A stretch of 62,264 nt of DNA, taken from an uncultured Clostridia bacterium. Lineage in GTDB: Bacteria; Bacillota; Clostridia; Oscillospirales; Oscillospiraceae. Under the pieces are notes generated by a model. The model worked only from the letters and a program-made list of their open reading frames with translations, ran no database searches and was not told the origin of the DNA. The stretch covers positions 1 through 62,264 of the forward strand of contig CAMCRV010000011.1 in NCBI GenBank assembly GCA_945877365.1, written 5' to 3'. Position 1 is the stretch's first letter; every line of letters starts with the position of its first letter. A program made the position numbers and the translations under genes. Below, piece by piece: positions 33,855 to 41,972 of the stretch.

Positions 33855-34574
33855 TTAGCCTCTTGCGGAAGCCTTCTGGGGATTTCTGCCGGAAGCCTTC
33901 TGCGGGTTCTTGCTGATGCCGGTCTCCACATTCTTGACCTTGTTGTTCTTGACAGTGTTGCGGATGGTGATCAGACCGCCCTTGGGGCCGGGGATCGCAC
34001 CGCGAACAACAATCATGTTCAGCTCTGCATCAACCTTGACGATCTGCAGGTTCTCGATGGTGACCTGCTCATTGCCCATCTGACCTGCGCCGATCTTACC
34101 GGGGAAGATCCGGGACTGATGGGAGGAAGCACCCATAGAACCAGCGTGACGATGGACAGGGCCGCCGCCGTGGGTCATATCGATGCGGTGTGCGCCGTGG
34201 CGCTTGATGACACCCTGGTAGCCGTGGCCCTTGCTGATGCCGGTGACATCGATCATGTCGCCTGCGGCAAAGACATCAGCCTTGATCACATCGCCCACAT
34301 TCATGTTGGCGGCGTTCTCAAGCCGGAACTCCTTCAGGTGCTTCTTAGCCTCAACGCCGGCCTTCTTCAGATGGCCAGCCTCAGGCTTGGTCAGCTTGGA
34401 CTCCTTCACATCTTCGAAGCCCAGCTGGACGGCGGTGTAGCCGTCGGTTTCGACGGTCTTCTTCTGAGTGACGACACAGGGGCCTGCTTCCACGACGGTA
34501 ACAGGGATGACCTTGCCGCTCTCATCGAAGATCTGGGTCATGCCCACTTTTTTGCCGATGATTGCTTTTTTCAT
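33855..34574 (-). CDS. rplC: 50S ribosomal protein L3 with short C-terminal repeat
   Basis: 239 residues, slightly longer than the usual 205-215. [20 protein letters not shown] and the loop HGSHRxxGS-like [21 protein letters not shown] are typical; a long loop reaches the peptidyl transferase centre. The C-terminal extension ends in a tandem GRNPQKAS repeat ([17 protein letters not shown]). Preceded by a 122-bp spacer. Confidence 0.96.
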   Translation of the reverse strand: MKKAIIGKKVGMTQIFDESGKVIPVTVVEAGPCVVTQKKTVETDGYTAVQLGFEDVKESKLTKPEAGHLKKAGVEAKKHLKEFRLENAANMNVGDVIKADVFAAGDMIDVTGISKGHGYQGVIKRHGAHRIDMTHGGGPVHRHAGSMGASSHQSRIFPGKIGAGQMGNEQVTIENLQIVKVDAELNMIVVRGAIPGPKGGLITIRNTVKNNKVKNVETGISKNPQKASGRNPQKASARG

Positions 34575-34696
34575 GGTTGAGTTTCTCCTTTTTTAGGTTA
34601 TTGGTTGACTTCTGCATTGGGACAGATGCCAACATGACCCGTCCGCCCGATGCCAGACAGTGCGGGCAGCGGTAAGATCTGATAGAATGTCAGCTC
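34575..34696 (-). other. Structured spacer between rpsJ and rplC
   Basis: 122 bp without an ORF, unlike the 10-30 bp gaps that follow. The sense strand contains CCGCTGCCCGCACTGTCTGG and CATCGGGCGGACGGGTCATG. A very similar piece (GTCCGGTCATCGGGCGG) also occurs in the leader upstream of rpsJ, so both may hold a shared protein-binding or regulatory RNA motif. Confidence 0.4.
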
Positions 34697-35005
34697 TTAC
34701 AGCTTTATCTCTATCTCAACGCCAGCGGGCAGATCCAGGCTCATCAGAGCCTCGACGGTCTTCTGGTTGGGGTTGAGGATATCGATCAGTCTCTTGTGGG
34801 TTCTGCGCTCGAACTGCTCACGGCTGTCCTTGTCCTTGTGCACAGCGCGAAGGATGGTAACAACTTCCTTCTTGGTGGGCAGGGGAATGGGGCCGGAAAC
34901 CTGAGCGCCGTTGCGCTTTGCGGTGTCCACGATCTTTGCAGCGCTGGAGTCGATCAGCTGGTGATCGTAAGCCTTCAGCCGAATGCGGATCATCTGATTT
35001 GCCAT
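34697..35005 (-). CDS. rpsJ: 30S ribosomal protein S10
   Basis: 102 residues, standard length, from the ATG at 35005 ([20 protein letters not shown]); AAGGAGG lies 8 bp upstream. Also acts as the NusE transcription factor in antitermination complexes. First gene of the S10-spc-alpha operon. The frame stays open far upstream (to 35242), but that part is leader RNA and not protein-like. Confidence 0.97.
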   Translation of the reverse strand: MANQMIRIRLKAYDHQLIDSSAAKIVDTAKRNGAQVSGPIPLPTKKEVVTILRAVHKDKDSREQFERRTHKRLIDILNPNQKTVEALMSLDLPAGVEIEIKL

Positions 35006-35273
35006 TGTTTGTTTTCCTCCTTGAATTTCGTACCTAGTTTGCATGGTGTCTGGGTACGGTGAACTGTAATTGTCCGCGCCGCCGTGCGTATCATTCCGAG
35101 CCATGAAAAATGGCCGACCGAGGCCGACCCATCCTTCATCCGCGCAGCGATATACGCAAGCGCTTCCAAAGCAGTTCAGCCGCCCGATGACCGGACATAC
35201 TCCGCAGAAGTTACCGTTTTTCAACGCAATCTCCTGCATCATCGCAGTGCGCGCAGTATTTCCCTACTGGCGC
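35006..35273 (-). promoter_or_regulatory. Long leader RNA of the S10-spc-alpha operon
   Basis: About 268 nt separate the promoter from rpsJ. Sense-strand hairpins include GGCCGACC...GGTCGGCC-like arms around 35110-35130 and the block GTCCGGTCATCGGGCGG. Leaders of this operon are commonly bound by L4 or other r-proteins to adjust transcription or translation. I cannot assign it to a particular Rfam leader by eye. Confidence 0.6.
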
Positions 35274-35279
35274 CTGAAC

Positions 35280-35308
35280 ATGATACCACTATTATTCTGA
35301 TTTGTCAA
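35280..35308 (-). promoter_or_regulatory. Sigma-A promoter of the ribosomal protein operon
   Basis: TTGACA (35303-35308), 17 bp, TATCAT (35280-35285) on the minus strand, flanked by AT-rich sequence. Confidence 0.85.
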
Positions 35309-35395
35309 GCATTTTTTCAGGAAAACCTACAAAGTTTCTTCGCAATTTTCGTACATTTCGCAGAATTATTTTTTGCACCTGTTTCGCTGAAATCT

Positions 35396-35429
35396 GCAAA
35401 AACCGGGCGCACAATCCGTGCGCCCGGTC
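35396..35429 (-). terminator. Terminator of the sigma/anti-sigma operon
   Basis: 11-bp stem ACCGGGCGCAC (35402-35412/35418-35428) followed by a T-run on the minus strand, just after the stop at 35438. Confidence 0.9.
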
Positions 35430-35437
35430 TTCCCTGC

Positions 35438-36010
35438 CTACCACGGGCAGTTATTTTCCTGCTTCCAGCGTTCCAGCCACACCGCGTCGGTGGTGCCGTC
35501 GGGGTTGTCGTTCACCCGGGCGGAGTAGCCCCCCTGCCAGGTGTCGGATTTCAGATACTCGGCATAGCCGTAGTTTTCCAGCTCCTCTCCGTTGAGCCCC
35601 AGTACCCAGTAGTGGGTGATCCCCTGCTCATCCATGAAGGTGTAGGTAAAGGCTTCCGTCTGAGAAATTTCATCTGTGATGTCCCGGTTTTCTCCGTTCA
35701 CCACGAACCACATTCTGCCGTCCCGGATTTCCACCGGTTCCGTCAGATTATCGGTGTGCACATGAACCTCCATTCCCCCTTCCACGCTGAGAACTTCCAT
35801 ATTGCCGCCCCAGCCCTGCATCAGCCGCACCCCGGCAGCCGAGGCAGTGATGGCCAGCAGGCTCACCAGCACCGCCGCCAGAAGCAACTTCGTTCCGGTT
35901 TTTCTCATATTGTGTTCTCTGGATGTTTTCATAATAGCCTCCCAATCCGTTTCCTGTGAGGCATGGAGCACGGAAAAGGCTCTCTTGTATTTTTCCCGGT
36001 TATTCATCAT
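35438..36010 (-). CDS. Putative membrane anti-sigma factor
   Basis: 190 residues. N-terminal cytosolic part (1-38, NREKYKRAFSVLHASQETDWE), one membrane helix (about 40-60, LLLAAVLVSLLAITASAAG) and an extracytoplasmic domain of about 130 residues with no motif I recognise. Topology and its place right behind an ECF sigma gene, overlapping it by 11 bp, suggest an anti-sigma factor that holds the sigma until an envelope signal arrives. ATG at 36010 or 36007; AGGAGG precedes both. Confidence 0.7.
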   Translation of the reverse strand: MMNNREKYKRAFSVLHASQETDWEAIMKTSREHNMRKTGTKLLLAAVLVSLLAITASAAGVRLMQGWGGNMEVLSVEGGMEVHVHTDNLTEPVEIRDGRMWFVVNGENRDITDEISQTEAFTYTFMDEQGITHYWVLGLNGEELENYGYAEYLKSDTWQGGYSARVNDNPDGTTDAVWLERWKQENNCPW

Positions 36011-36479
36011 CCCACACCTCCTGTAGTGTTGCTTTCAGCATCTGCCGCCCACGGCTCAGCCGCACCTTTACATTGCTTACGCGGATGCCCAGAATCCGGC
36101 CGATTTCCTCCACGCTGTAGTCCTCATAGTAGTACAGGTGAATCACCAGCCGGTATTTTTCCGGCAGAGCCATCACCTCCCGGAAAATCTCCCGGGATTC
36201 CTGACAGTCGAACTCCAGCGTTTCCATATATTCCTCCAACGGAAGCGTGTTCCGTCGCCAGAAGGAGCGGCTGATGTTCTTTGCCCAGTTGACAGCCACC
36301 CGGAGCAGCCATGCCCGGATATGCTCCTGATTTTCAAACTCCTTGTCCGACAGATGATAGCGCAGCAGAGCCTCCTGCGCCGCGTCCTCCGCATCGGCGG
36401 CATTGCCGCAGACCTGAAATGCCGCCGCAAACAGCCGATCCCGGTATTGCTCTGCCAGTGCCTGTGTTTCCAGTCTCAT
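36000..36479 (-). CDS. ECF-type RNA polymerase sigma factor
   Basis: 159 residues. Region 2 (about 15-80, DRLFAAAFQVCGNAADAEDAAQEALLRYH and HIRAWLLRVAVNWAKN) and region 4 (about 105-150, LPEKYRLVIHLYYYEDYSVEEIG) with helix-turn-helix are present; region 3 is absent, as in extracytoplasmic-function sigmas. Start ATG at 36479, GAGGGAT upstream. Repeat element A2 ends only 29 bp upstream, so any native promoter there must lie in or beyond that element. Confidence 0.88.
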   Translation of the reverse strand: MRLETQALAEQYRDRLFAAAFQVCGNAADAEDAAQEALLRYHLSDKEFENQEHIRAWLLRVAVNWAKNISRSFWRRNTLPLEEYMETLEFDCQESREIFREVMALPEKYRLVIHLYYYEDYSVEEIGRILGIRVSNVKVRLSRGRQMLKATLQEVWDDE

Positions 36480-36507
36480 GAGCGATCCCTCATTTTTTCT
36501 GAATGCA

Positions 36508-36771
36508 TATCGGATTGAGACAGAAGAAAGATAAATTGGTATTTGTGGGGATGCCCCCACGGGCAATGCGAGCCTTCGCCCAGGTGGTAATCTTTCTATC
36601 CTTAGGGCACGCCCGGTTCGTTTTTGCGGTGGTGGTCTATTCTATATAACCTACGCAGTTCCGGTCGAGGGGCCCAAAGGATGTGGAATGTCCACCCGCA
36701 GTCCGTAACGCATTGTCAGCGGCGACTCGCCGCCAAATAACAATTTGCATTCCTGCTGCTTGAACCCGATA
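36508..36771 (-). mobile_element. Intergenic element A2 (type A core, shared termini)
   Basis: 264-bp element occupying most of the 381-bp gap between the rsgA terminator and the sigma gene. The inner part 36530-36748 is nearly identical to 2094-2313 in reverse orientation. Outer ends: TATCGG at 36508 and CCGATA at 36766-36771. Towards the sigma gene it reads TTATCT, 17 bp, GATATG. The core contains a possible promoter-like TAGAAT. The remaining DNA to 36831 is AT-rich without a gene. Confidence 0.8.
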
Positions 36772-36831
36772 AGCAAGTTTTTCTCGAAAGGCCTTTCATA
36801 TAGAATACAATTCAGGAAGCCAAATGGTTAC

Positions 36832-36862
36832 AAAAAATCCGCCGCATAAGCGGCGGTTTTTT
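36832..36862. terminator. Terminator after rsgA
   Basis: 7-bp GC stem CCGCCGC/GCGGCGG (36839-36845/36850-36856) with A/T-runs on both sides, so it can stop transcription in both directions. It overlaps the end of the rsgA stop codon. Confidence 0.85.
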
Positions 36863-37748
36863 ACTTGAGTTCCCAAACCTTAATCTGGCTGGCTTTTTCA
36901 TACAACCTCAGATAGCTGTCATAGCGGCTTCTCTCCACCTGCCCGGTCTCCACGGCTTCCCGGAGGACGCAGCCCGGCTCCTTTCGGTGGGAGCAGTCGT
37001 CAAACCGGCACCTGCCGATCCATGGGGCAAAGTCCGGGAAGGAATACTGAAGATTCTCCTTCAGGATAATATCCATCTGGTCGGTATCGAAGGAGGAAAA
37101 GCCGGGGGTATCCATGACATAGGTATCCTCCCCCAGAGAGAACAGCTCCACATGACGGGTGGTGTGCCGTCCCCGACCCAGCTTCTCGGAAACCTCTCCG
37201 GTGGCCAGATTCAGCTCCGGAGCCAGCCGGTTCAGGATGCTGCTTTTCCCCACGCCGGTATTGCCGGTGAAGGCGGTAAGCTTTCCCCGAAGCAGGCTTC
37301 GCAGCTGTTCCACTCCCTCCCCGGTTTCCGCGCTGGTGCAGATCACGGGAAATCCGGCGTGCTCATAGATCCGCTGCAAATCCACAGCCGGGTCAAGGTC
37401 GCATTTGTTGATGCACAGGTACACCGGCACATTCTGCTCCCCGGCGATGGCCGCCACCCGGTCAATGAGGAAAGGTTCTGTGACGGGATTCACATTGGCG
37501 GCAAACACCACCAGCGCATCCACATTGGCCACCGCCGGACGGATAAAGCTGTTCCGTCTGGGGAGGATGGCCTCCACCATGCCCTTGTCCTTTTCCCGGG
37601 AAATGGTTACCAGATCGCCGGTGAGGGGGGAATTGCCCTCCCGGCGCAGGATGCCCCGGGCGCGGCAGGTAATGACCTGCCCGGGCAGCTGCACATCATA
37701 GAAGCCGCTGATGGAGCGGATGATTCTACCCTCGCATTTATCAGCCAT
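36861..37748 (-). CDS. rsgA: Ribosome small-subunit-dependent GTPase A
   Basis: 295 residues. OB-fold (about 1-65), circularly permuted GTPase with NKCD (INKCDLD), P-loop GNTGVGKSS and DTPGFSSF in that order, then a C-terminal zinc domain with CRFDDCSHRKEPGC. Acts in late 30S maturation. Start ATG at 37748 overlaps the prkC stop codon by 8 bp. Frequently paired with prkC/stp, as here. Confidence 0.95.
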   Translation of the reverse strand: MADKCEGRIIRSISGFYDVQLPGQVITCRARGILRREGNSPLTGDLVTISREKDKGMVEAILPRRNSFIRPAVANVDALVVFAANVNPVTEPFLIDRVAAIAGEQNVPVYLCINKCDLDPAVDLQRIYEHAGFPVICTSAETGEGVEQLRSLLRGKLTAFTGNTGVGKSSILNRLAPELNLATGEVSEKLGRGRHTTRHVELFSLGEDTYVMDTPGFSSFDTDQMDIILKENLQYSFPDFAPWIGRCRFDDCSHRKEPGCVLREAVETGQVERSRYDSYLRLYEKASQIKVWELK

Positions 37749-39852
37749 TTCTAAACTCCACCGTTCTGGTGCTGAACATATTTCCGTCAATGAAAAGTTC
37801 AAAGACCACGCTGCCGTATCCGGTGAATTCCGCGGTATACTCCCGCATCCCCGGCTCAATGGTCACGCCGTGAACCACCTGCACCCCATTCTGGAAAATG
37901 CCGATGGTATAGGAATTCTCCCGGCGGGGCAGATCAAAGGTCACGGCCTTGGTGATCATCTCCGGCGGCTCCGTGGGTTCCGGCTCAGGGGGCGCAGTGG
38001 GCTTCGTCGTCTCCTCCGTGGGCACCAGAGAGCCATCGGACACGGTGAGAATAATCTCCTTTGCCACATTGACATTGGTTTCCGGCTCTTCCGACTGGAC
38101 AACCACCTGACCCATGGGCTGGTCACTCTCCTGGGCGATAACCTTGATGTTTACAAAGCCCTTGGCATCCAGCAGCTCCAGGGCATCGTCCTGCATCTTG
38201 CCCACCACATTGGGCATCTGGGCGGTAACCGGGCCGCTGCTGATATACAGGTACACATCCTGACCTTCCGTCAGCTCGGTTCCCTGCTCCGGGTCGGTGC
38301 GGATCACCAGTCCCTCGGGGACGGTGTCGCTGCTCTCCATCTTGGGAATCACCACGAAGCCCTGCCCCTCCAGAATGGAGGTGGCCACATTGCCGTCGGT
38401 GTTGACAAAGTCCGACATGGTTTTTACCACCGGCTCCTCACCCATACTGATGGTGAGCCAGATGTCGCTGCCCTTTTTCACCTCGGTGCCCCCGGCAGGT
38501 TCCTGATGCATAATCTGCCCGGCAGCGAACTGGTCGTCATACTGCTGGGGCAAAAGCTGGATATTCCAGTCCTCCAGCTCCAGCTGAAGGCTCTCGGAAT
38601 AGGTCTGCCCAATGAGATTGGGAACCTTCACATACTCCATCTGCCGATTCAGCAGAGCGCCGTTAAACAGCGCAACGAGGAAAATGGCAATGGCGAAGAT
38701 GGCCACGGCGCTGCACACCACAATAGCCACTGTGGCGATACGGCTGCGCTCATCCTCATCCCGCTTGCGTTCCTCCTCCATTCTGCGCTGACGCTCCCGC
38801 TGGGCTGCAGCTGCCATTTCCCGATTCCGGGTGGTGTTGCTCATGGTGCCGCTGACGGGATTGGTGGTTCGCTTGGTCGGCTGGGTGCCGGAGGTGCGGA
38901 TCCGCATACTGTCAGTGGACACCTGAGGCCGGACGCCGGTCTTGGCCTGCACCACCCGTTCCGCCGTGGTCATGGGAACCGGGGGGAAGGGGGTGGAGCC
39001 TACCATATGATAATCAAAGAGAATGGCAGGGTTTTTCCGGAACTCCTCCATATCCGCCAGCAGCTCCGTGGCGGAATTGTAGCGGTCGTTCATTTCCAGT
39101 GCCATGCACTTCATAATGATCTGTTCCAGGCCCCCGGGAATATTGGGGTTCAGGGCAGAGGGCATCATGGCGCCGCCGTTGATATGCTGGATGGCCACGG
39201 ACACCGGGGATTCCCCATCGTAGGGAGGCCGGCCGGTCATCATCTCATACATCACAACACCCAGAGAGTAGATATCGCTGCGATTGTCGGTGTGGCCGCC
39301 TTTGGCCTGCTCCGGGGAGATATAGTGGACGCTGCCCAGAGCCTCCTTGGTCAGGGTGTTGCTCTTGCTCATCACCCGGGCAATGCCGAAGTCCATCACC
39401 TTCACGGAGCCGTTTTTCAGTACCATCACATTGTGGGGCTTGATATCCCGGTGGATGATGCCCCGGCTGTGGGCGTGCTCCAGTGCCTTGGCAATCTGCA
39501 TGGAGAAGTGAAGGGTCTCCTTCCAGTTGAGAACGCCCTTGCTCTCCATGTATTGCTTCAGGGAAATTCCGTCGATAAGCTCCATGACAATGAAATTGGC
39601 ATTGTCCGTGGAGGAGACATCGTAGACCTGCACGATGTTGGGATGGCTGAGCATGGCAACAGCCTCCCCCTCGGCGTGAAACCGGCGGCGGAATTCCTCG
39701 TCCCTGGAAAACTCGTCTTTTAAGATCTTGATGGCTACCAGCCGGTTCAGCCGGTGGCAGCGGGCTTTATACACAACGGCCATTCCGCCGGTACCGATAA
39801 TTTCCAGAATTTCATACCGGTTATCCAGCAGCCGTCCAATATACTGATCCAT
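37741..39852 (-). CDS. prkC: PASTA-domain Ser/Thr protein kinase
   Basis: 703 residues. N-terminal kinase domain (about 10-270) with IGTGGMAVVYKA, HRDIKPHN and DFGIARV, so catalytically complete; a juxtamembrane stretch rich in Thr and Arg; one membrane helix near 370-395; then three PASTA repeats (about 395-600, each with the VPNLIGQ- or MPNVVGK-like start) that bind muropeptides; a Thr/Pro linker and a C-terminal beta domain. Signals cell-wall status. Stp is encoded just upstream. Confidence 0.95.
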   Translation of the reverse strand: MDQYIGRLLDNRYEILEIIGTGGMAVVYKARCHRLNRLVAIKILKDEFSRDEEFRRRFHAEGEAVAMLSHPNIVQVYDVSSTDNANFIVMELIDGISLKQYMESKGVLNWKETLHFSMQIAKALEHAHSRGIIHRDIKPHNVMVLKNGSVKVMDFGIARVMSKSNTLTKEALGSVHYISPEQAKGGHTDNRSDIYSLGVVMYEMMTGRPPYDGESPVSVAIQHINGGAMMPSALNPNIPGGLEQIIMKCMALEMNDRYNSATELLADMEEFRKNPAILFDYHMVGSTPFPPVPMTTAERVVQAKTGVRPQVSTDSMRIRTSGTQPTKRTTNPVSGTMSNTTRNREMAAAAQRERQRRMEEERKRDEDERSRIATVAIVVCSAVAIFAIAIFLVALFNGALLNRQMEYVKVPNLIGQTYSESLQLELEDWNIQLLPQQYDDQFAAGQIMHQEPAGGTEVKKGSDIWLTISMGEEPVVKTMSDFVNTDGNVATSILEGQGFVVIPKMESSDTVPEGLVIRTDPEQGTELTEGQDVYLYISSGPVTAQMPNVVGKMQDDALELLDAKGFVNIKVIAQESDQPMGQVVVQSEEPETNVNVAKEIILTVSDGSLVPTEETTKPTAPPEPEPTEPPEMITKAVTFDLPRRENSYTIGIFQNGVQVVHGVTIEPGMREYTAEFTGYGSVVFELFIDGNMFSTRTVEFRNG

Positions 39853-39886
39853 AGGTTAGAAGTTGCTCCTTTCGAGACTGGGGAAA

Positions 39887-40618
39887 TCAGACCAGAACCA
39901 GAACGCTGGTCACATTGTCCGGTGCGCCGCGCTTCTTGGCGATGCTCAGAAGGCGCTCGCAGCAGCGAGCCTTGTTCACACCGTGGACAACCTCAAACAA
40001 AATCTCCTGATCGTCCAACACATTGCTCAGGCCGTCGGAGCAGAGCAGAAAATAATCGCCCTTTTCCGCATCCTGATGGTACAGGTCGCACAGAATGATG
40101 GGTTCCGTGCCGATGGCTCGGGTGATGAAGTTTTTGCCCGGGTAGCTTTTTGCCTGCTCCGGCTTCAGCTCTCCGCGTTCCACCATCATCTGCACCAGAG
40201 AGTGATCCCGTGTGATCTGCTGAATGCCGTTTTTGTTGATGCCATAGACTCGGCTGTCTCCCACATTGACCACGGTGACCTTTTTGCCCCGGATCAGCAC
40301 CGCCACCAGTGTGGTGCCCATACCGGTGAAATCCACAAACTGCTGTGCCTGATCATACACCGTAAAATTGGCCAGCTTCACCGCGCCCCGCAAGATCTGA
40401 TCGATGTCGCTCTGGCACAGAGACGGTTTCCAGCACCGCCGCACCTCCTGGGCAAACACATCCATGGCCAGTGTGCTGGCAATATTGCCGGATTTGGCGC
40501 CGCCCATACCGTCGCAGACGATGCACAGAAGGCTGTTTTTATCCAGCTTTTCAATTTGGTAGGCATCCTGGTTCTGCTTTCGCACGCAGCCAGGATCGGT
40601 CAATCCCCAGCTTTGCAT
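39887..40618 (-). CDS. stp: PP2C-family Ser/Thr phosphatase
   Basis: 243 residues. PPM/PP2C motifs for metal binding: TDPGCVRKQNQDAY, CDGMGGAKSGN, TLVAVLI, LLCSDGLSNVL, GAPDNVTSVLVLV. Removes phosphates put on by PrkC; the pair usually acts together. ATG at 40618, GGAGCGAT upstream. Element B3 ends 41 bp before the start, separating stp from rlmN. Confidence 0.95.
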   Translation of the reverse strand: MQSWGLTDPGCVRKQNQDAYQIEKLDKNSLLCIVCDGMGGAKSGNIASTLAMDVFAQEVRRCWKPSLCQSDIDQILRGAVKLANFTVYDQAQQFVDFTGMGTTLVAVLIRGKKVTVVNVGDSRVYGINKNGIQQITRDHSLVQMMVERGELKPEQAKSYPGKNFITRAIGTEPIILCDLYHQDAEKGDYFLLCSDGLSNVLDDQEILFEVVHGVNKARCCERLLSIAKKRGAPDNVTSVLVLV

Positions 40619-40658
40619 GGGTATCGCTCCTTCCGGATGTACATTTTTCTTTCGTAAA

Positions 40659-40929
40659 AATCGGCATGTCGCGTCAGAGGGATAAATTGGAATTTGGCGG
40701 TGTCAAAGGCCCCCTTGTGTAAAGGGGGCTGTCAGCGAAGCTGACTGGGGGATTGACAACCCCTCCGGCAAAAATCAATAGATTTTTGCCACCTGATACA
40801 TTTTGGTATGATTGCCACTGGCAATCATGGAGATTTTGATTCGCTGCGCGGAGCACAACCCCTTACACAGGGGAGGCTTTGGGCATCCCCACAAATTCCA
40901 ATTTACCGCGCTGCTGCATGATACCAATC
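40659..40929 (+). mobile_element. Intergenic element B3 (type B core, long form)
   Basis: 271-bp copy filling most of the 319-bp rlmN-stp gap. Left end GATAAATTGGAATTTGGCGG, right end CCCCACAAATTCCAATTTACC. It contains the full B core: the hairpin string and a roughly 67-bp module with ATGATTGCCA...TGGCAATCAT. It is B2 in the opposite orientation. The outer end towards stp reads TTATCC, 17 bp, GATTTT. Confidence 0.8.
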
Positions 40930-40937
40930 ATTATGTC

Positions 40938-41972
40938 TCACCGGGAGGCTTTTTCCCGGTTATACTTTCTTCTCAGCTGACCGCAGGAGGCATCGATGTC
41001 GCCCCCCAGGGTTCGGCGCACCGTGGTGGGAATGCCGCCGTCCTCCAGAATCTGCTGGAACCGGGCTACCGCCGCTTTGGTGCTGGGCTTCAGGGGGCTC
41101 TCCTCCACATGGTTCAAAGGGATCAGATTGAAGTGAGCCGGCAGACCCTTCAGCCGCCGCAGAAGCTCCTGAGCGTCGCTTTCCCGGTCGTTGACCCCAT
41201 TTATCATGGCGTACTCAAAGGAAATCCGCCGGGAGGTGGCATCGTAATACCGGCGGCAGGCCGCCAGCAGTTCGTCCATGGGATAGGCACGGTTCACCGG
41301 CATGATGGTGCCGCGCACCTGATCATTGGGGGCATGGAGGGAAACCGACAGGGTCAGCTGCAGCTTCCGCTTTGCCAGCTGGTCGATTCTCGGCACCAGT
41401 CCGCAGGTGGACAGGCTGATGTGCCGCATGGAGATGTTCATGCCCTCGGGGCTGTTCACCAGCTCCAGAAACCGCATCACATTGTCAAAGTTGTCCAGCG
41501 GCTCCCCGATCCCCATGAGCACAATGTGGGAAACCGGCAGGCCGGAGTCCACCTGGGTGAACAGCACCTGATCCAGCATCTCAAAGGGCTCCAGCCGCCG
41601 CACCAGTCCCCCCAGCGTGGAGGCGCAGAAGGCGCAGCCCATGGGGCAGCCCACCTCCGTGGAGATGCAGACGGTGTTTCCGTAGCGGTAGCGCATCAGC
41701 ACGGTTTCCACGCAGTTGCCGTCGCTGAGCTCCCAGAGATATTTTATGGTGCCGTCCCGGGAAGATTCCTGTTTGCGCACCACGGTGGGCGGACAGATGG
41801 GATACTTCTCCGCCAGAATCTCGCGCAGATTTTTGGGGAGGTTGGTCATCTCCTCATAGGAGCGAACCCCCTTGTGGAGCCATGTGAAGATCTGGCCTGC
41901 CCGGAAGGCAGGCTGCCCCAGCTCCTTTAAGATGTCCCCGATCTCCTCCCGGGTCAGCGATTTCAGATTCAT
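40938..41972 (-). CDS. rlmN: Dual-specificity rRNA/tRNA (adenine-C2) methyltransferase RlmN
   Basis: 344 residues. Radical-SAM cluster motif CPMGCAFC (CxxxCxxC) and the two catalytic cysteines, one near ISLSTCGLVPRI and one in GGDIDASCGQL, are present. Methylates A2503 of 23S rRNA and certain tRNAs. Start ATG overlaps the rsmB stop by 4 bp, so rsmB-rlmN form a unit of ribosome modification. Confidence 0.95.
   Translation of the reverse strand: MNLKSLTREEIGDILKELGQPAFRAGQIFTWLHKGVRSYEEMTNLPKNLREILAEKYPICPPTVVRKQESSRDGTIKYLWELSDGNCVETVLMRYRYGNTVCISTEVGCPMGCAFCASTLGGLVRRLEPFEMLDQVLFTQVDSGLPVSHIVLMGIGEPLDNFDNVMRFLELVNSPEGMNISMRHISLSTCGLVPRIDQLAKRKLQLTLSVSLHAPNDQVRGTIMPVNRAYPMDELLAACRRYYDATSRRISFEYAMINGVNDRESDAQELLRRLKGLPAHFNLIPLNHVEESPLKPSTKAAVARFQQILEDGGIPTTVRRTLGGDIDASCGQLRRKYNREKASR

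Noticed and set aside
35006..35242. In-frame N-terminal extension of rpsJ by 79 codons
   Set aside because: S10 is about 102 residues; the extension corresponds to leader RNA and the AAGGAGG site fits the ATG at 35005.
35084..35959. 291-codon plus-strand ORF over the rpsJ leader and anti-sigma gene
   Set aside because: Covers a promoter, a terminator and an antisense region; not a gene.
37711..39723. 670-codon open frame opposite prkC
   Set aside because: Antisense of a complete PASTA kinase with all motifs; low-complexity His/Gly-rich product.
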